From IMG/VR virus record IMGVR_UViG_3300010885_009568, positions 1 through 22,674 of that record: a stretch of 22,674 bases of DNA, one strand, 5' to 3'. Made by a program: the position numbers and the translations under genes. Below the pieces are notes generated by a model, which searched no databases, was not told the DNA's origin, and saw nothing but the letters and a program-made list of their open reading frames with translations. Below are positions 19,868 through 22,674 of the stretch, in pieces (the stretch's first letter is position 1; each line of letters begins with the position of its first letter). This DNA comes from a virus.

Positions 19868-21937
19868 ATGGCCATCATTCAAATTTCCCAAATCCAACAG
19901 AGAACCGGTAATCTTGTAGACTTGCCGCAACTAAATGAAGCCGAATTTGGCTGGGCATCAGACACCAAACAGTTGTTTATAGGTAAAACTGTTCCGGCTG
20001 AGAATGTTGAAGTTCTCACCGCCTACTCTAATATTGCGTTCAGTCAAATTACAGGAGCTGTTGGTAATTTAAATATTACCGCATCCGTTGCTAACGGAGA
20101 AGTGCTAACTTTTGACGGTACCAATTGGGTAAACCGAGGCGGTAATGCCGGCGGCTTTATTAATTTAGGTAATGTTGATAATGTGCATCTTGGTGGAGGG
20201 ACAAGCGGTTATGTATTACAAACAGACGGCACTGGCAATCTAAGTTGGACTGCACAGACTGGGAACGGTGGAGGTAATGGTACACCCGGCGGTGCAACTA
20301 CACAGATTCAGTTTAACAGTGCAGGGGCTTTTGGCGCTAGTGCAAATTTCACATATAACTCTTCTAGTTCACTATTAACAGTAAATGGCAATGCAAATGT
20401 TGGCAATCTAAATGCTAGTTCGTTGGTCAGTGCCTCATTGTTTAGTTCCAATATTGCAACAGGAACTCCTCCCTTATCAGTACAATCATCTACACAGGTG
20501 CCAAACTTATATGCGACCTATGCAACTACTGTAACAAGCGCAGCACAACCTAATATTACAAGTGTAGGTACATTAAGTACGCTTACCGTAACAGGCAATG
20601 CTAATGTAGGCAACATCGGTGCTACTAAAGGTGTATTCATTAATGTAAGCGGAAACGGTAGCGCATTAAGTTCATTGACGGGTGCTAATGTTTCGGGCGC
20701 CGTTGCATTTGCAACTACTGCCAATGGTGTAGCTGCTGCAAATATTGTAGGAGCAGTGCTAACCGCAAACGCATTATTAACAAATACCTCATCTGCTACA
20801 AGTGTATATCCCACGTTTGTCACAAGTTTATCTAATGGTTACTCACAACAGTATGTTAATTCAGCAATTAGTGCGAATCTAGCAAACGGTTCCGTAACCG
20901 CAACTACATTCATTGGCAATGTTATTGGTAATATATCCGGCAATTTTATAGTGAATGGAAGCAATACTGATGTGTTGTTTAATGATTCCGGTGCTGCAAA
21001 CGCTACTGGTGGATTTACTTTTAATAAGACATCCAATCTCGTAACAGTAAACGGCAACCTAGTTTCATCTAATGCCAATTTAGGAAACTTAGTAATTGCT
21101 AACCACTATCAAGGTGTAATAGAAACACCAGCTCAACCAAATATCACATCGTTGGGTACCTTAAATATATTGAATGTAGCTGGCGTCGTAACTGCACCAA
21201 TATTCCAAGGTGCATTCAACGGAGACGGTTCGGGATTGAGTACATTGTCCGGCGCTAATGTCACCGGTGCCGTAGCATACGCAACAACTGCTAATTCAGT
21301 TGCCGGAGCTAATGTATCGGGTACCGTAGCAAACGCTAACAACTCATCGTATTTGGGCGGCGCACCAGCAGCAAGTTATTTGTTGACTAATGGAACAGGT
21401 GCTGGATTAAGTGCAATTACTGGTGCCAACGTCACTGGTTACGTAGCAAATGCAACTTACGCCAACACTTCAGGTAACGTATCTCATGGCATATTCTTTA
21501 GTAATAATGGATTGGGCGCCGGTTCAGGTATTGGTTTTGATGGAACAGCCACTACTACTATTAGTTACAATACTATTGGTGCGTTAGGAGTTGGAAACTT
21601 CACTGGATCAAATCAATTGTTAGCCCCGACCGGGTATCAGGTTCTTCCCGGTGGCCTCAAGATGGCTTGGGGTATGACGCCAACCCCAGCTATTACTAAC
21701 TCTTATCCAGGCGCAACGGTAGTATGTCCTTTTGCAACGGGAGTAAACTTTACTCAAGTATTTTCAGCGCAGGCTACTTTAATTAATCCATATGGCGACA
21801 ATGGACAGGGTGCATATTACGATGTATGGGCACAAGTGGTAGGCTTCACCACTGCCAGTGTGCGGGTAATGGTGCAAGGATCAAGTGGTTCCTCCGGTGG
21901 TTCTTGGAATATATACTACTTGGTTATTGGAAAATAA
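19868..21937 (+). CDS. Tail fibre-like protein with tandem beta modules
   Basis: 689 residues. Residues 1-40 (MAIIQISQIQQRTGN ... ELDT-like GWASDTKQLFIGK) match the short N-terminal particle-binding segment common to phage fibre and tropism proteins. Residues 140-540 hold repeated beta modules: TTQIQFNSAGAF / NTDVLFNDSGAA, TVNGNANVGNL / TVNGN...NLGNL, AQPNITS(V/L)GTL twice, and G(N/D)GS(A/G)L followed by GANV(S/T)GAVA(F/Y)ATTAN. The C-terminal part (587-689: TGYQVLPGGLKMAWG ... YYDVWAQVVGF ... NIYYLVIGK) looks like a gp53-like fibre tip domain. Probably trimeric, host-recognition function. Late promoter; SD inside a hairpin. Confidence 0.85.
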   Translation: MAIIQISQIQQRTGNLVDLPQLNEAEFGWASDTKQLFIGKTVPAENVEVLTAYSNIAFSQITGAVGNLNITASVANGEVLTFDGTNWVNRGGNAGGFINLGNVDNVHLGGGTSGYVLQTDGTGNLSWTAQTGNGGGNGTPGGATTQIQFNSAGAFGASANFTYNSSSSLLTVNGNANVGNLNASSLVSASLFSSNIATGTPPLSVQSSTQVPNLYATYATTVTSAAQPNITSVGTLSTLTVTGNANVGNIGATKGVFINVSGNGSALSSLTGANVSGAVAFATTANGVAAANIVGAVLTANALLTNTSSATSVYPTFVTSLSNGYSQQYVNSAISANLANGSVTATTFIGNVIGNISGNFIVNGSNTDVLFNDSGAANATGGFTFNKTSNLVTVNGNLVSSNANLGNLVIANHYQGVIETPAQPNITSLGTLNILNVAGVVTAPIFQGAFNGDGSGLSTLSGANVTGAVAYATTANSVAGANVSGTVANANNSSYLGGAPAASYLLTNGTGAGLSAITGANVTGYVANATYANTSGNVSHGIFFSNNGLGAGSGIGFDGTATTTISYNTIGALGVGNFTGSNQLLAPTGYQVLPGGLKMAWGMTPTPAITNSYPGATVVCPFATGVNFTQVFSAQATLINPYGDNGQGAYYDVWAQVVGFTTASVRVMVQGSSGSSGGSWNIYYLVIGK

Positions 21938-21946
21938 TAGTTTTTT

Positions 21947-21954
21947 GATAAATA
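21947..21954 (+). promoter_or_regulatory. T4-type late promoter (GATAAATA)
   Basis: GATAAATAC begins at 21947, preceded by a T6 run. The predicted start near 21960 gives a leader of about 78 nt, the longest late leader in the window unless the 9762 start is correct. Confidence 0.7.
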
Positions 21955-21962
21955 CTTCGTAC

Positions 21963-22000
21963 ACTCTCATAGTGAGAGTTTATGCAGTACCCACTGCGTA
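21963..22000 (+). promoter_or_regulatory. Two adjacent hairpins in the leader of the 22038 gene
   Basis: Hairpin 1: ACTCTCA (21963-21969), loop TAG, TGAGAGT (21973-21979). Hairpin 2, one nt later: TATGCAGT (21981-21988), loop ACCC, ACTGCGTA (21993-22000), with one G-U pair. An alternative stem CCACT (21991-21995) / AGTGG (22000-22004) would exclude hairpin 2. A free AGGAG SD follows at 22025-22029. May stabilise the mRNA 5' end or regulate it. Confidence 0.65.
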
Positions 22001-22037
22001 GTGGTTAGAACCCACACCATTTACAGGAGAAAATCAA

Positions 22038-22674
22038 ATGGGACGTCCTTTAAAAATCGCTAAATCGCAAACAGTATTAACAATTACAGCAACAGGTTCC
22101 GGATTAGGAGCTGCTGTAACAGTATCACAAAACTTGACTACAACTCCAACTGTTGGTGTAGCAGCAGGTATGCCCTTTATCCCAGCAACAACAGTTGGTG
22201 GATTAGTTGGCGGCACTACATATTACATTAATGCTATTACTGGTAATCACACATTTACTGTGTCAACTACACAACTAAGTGTTCAACCGCAAGTACTAGC
22301 AACATTGTCAACTACTTCAGCACAAACAGTTAAAGCAACAGTTGGCTTAGTTGACTATGCATTTAACAATCCAAATAACTCAAATACATCAGCACCATCG
22401 GGTTCTAATGCATCGTTTGGTGCTGTAGGTGGTAACACTGCACAATACGGTAAGCAGACTCTAGTTGCAGTTGCAATTGGTCAGAATGGTATGGCTGGTG
22501 GTGGACTTGCAACAGACAGCGGAAGCTCACAATTCTTTGCTTCAGTTGACTCGCTTGCTAACATAGCAGCAGGTACAGTGATTCAGGCAAACGTAGCAAA
22601 TATCAATGGTACTTCTACTGATTTGGTTACTCTTGGTACGGTTGCTACAGTCGATGCCGGTGTATTACTTGCAA
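22038..22674 (+). CDS. Putative virion structural protein, N-terminal 212 aa (runs off window)
   Basis: ATG 22038 has AGGAG 8 nt upstream and the frame stays open to the end of the window, so the C-terminus is missing. The product begins MGRPLKIAKSQTVLTITATG and is Ala/Thr/Val/Gly/Ser-rich with beta-type alternation (TTYYINAITGNHTFTVSTTQ). Two segments may be related domains (TVGLVDYAFNNP and the later DSGSSQFFASVDSL). Low Lys/Arg content and the late promoter support a secreted-type or virion surface protein. Composition matches that of the protein at 16608. Likely fibre, head decoration or baseplate protein. Confidence 0.75.
   Translation, partial: MGRPLKIAKSQTVLTITATGSGLGAAVTVSQNLTTTPTVGVAAGMPFIPATTVGGLVGGTTYYINAITGNHTFTVSTTQLSVQPQVLATLSTTSAQTVKATVGLVDYAFNNPNNSNTSAPSGSNASFGAVGGNTAQYGKQTLVAVAIGQNGMAGGGLATDSGSSQFFASVDSLANIAAGTVIQANVANINGTSTDLVTLGTVATVDAGVLLA

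Noticed and set aside
20518-21342. Antisense ORFs under the tail fibre gene
   Set aside because: Shadows of a biased Ala/Thr/Val-rich coding sequence; no promoter or SD on that strand.
21924-21946. Possible terminator after the tail fibre gene (TTATT-GGAA-AATAA, T6)
   Set aside because: The stem is five A-T pairs only and includes the stop codon; too weak to call, although the T-run is notable.

Overview
The window looks like part of the genome of a T4-like myovirus, most like the marine (cyanophage/pelagiphage-type) branch. The evidence is a set of T4-type replication genes (UvsW helicase, gp62-like clamp-loader subunit, DexA-type exonuclease, gp61 primase, gp41 helicase), a phage peptide deformylase, T4-style late promoters (nATAAATA) in front of virion-type genes, and tightly packed, overlapping, AT-rich genes almost all on one strand. 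No tRNA, CRISPR array, insertion sequence or integrase was seen. The host cannot be told from the sequence.

Layout. Positions 1-9250 are a dense early/middle block on the + strand: small proteins of unknown role, a metallophosphoesterase, a HARP-like protein next to UvsW, a gp62-like clamp-loader subunit, a C2H2 zinc-finger protein, a DEDDh exonuclease, a very small relative of the bacterial replicase DnaE, and peptide deformylase. Many junctions are 1-8 nt stop/start overlaps or contacts without a Shine-Dalgarno site, which suggests translational coupling. One gene at 9228-9608 lies on the minus strand. From 9656 onward late promoters drive virion or late genes, interrupted by replication genes that have their own sigma70-type promoters (primase/helicase at 10533-12930 and a RecB/MGME1-like nuclease at 19130). 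The right end carries a beta-rich tail fibre and the start of another virion-type protein.

How it fits together. Host-RNA-polymerase promoters (TTGAnn-17-TATAAT type) would serve the replication genes. Three of them put TATAAT exactly 6 nt before the ATG and predict leaderless mRNAs. Late promoters would serve structural genes. In front of the tail fibre, a hairpin with its Shine-Dalgarno in the loop could form only in read-through transcripts, since the late start site lies inside its 5' arm.

The two most interesting items are: (1) a 191-aa DnaE-like protein that keeps the replicase catalytic Asp motifs in order and sits just after a DnaQ/DexA-type exonuclease; and (2) an 1105-aa late protein that joins a disordered N-terminal part with a 27-bp tandem repeat, a Pol-beta-type nucleotidyltransferase and a ligase-like KxDG domain. 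The latter's N-terminus (I-Y-E/A) and interdomain linkers (L-N-E/G, L-T-E/A) look like T4 gp21 prohead-protease sites, so it may be a capsid-packaged polyprotein that is cut into separate injected enzymes.
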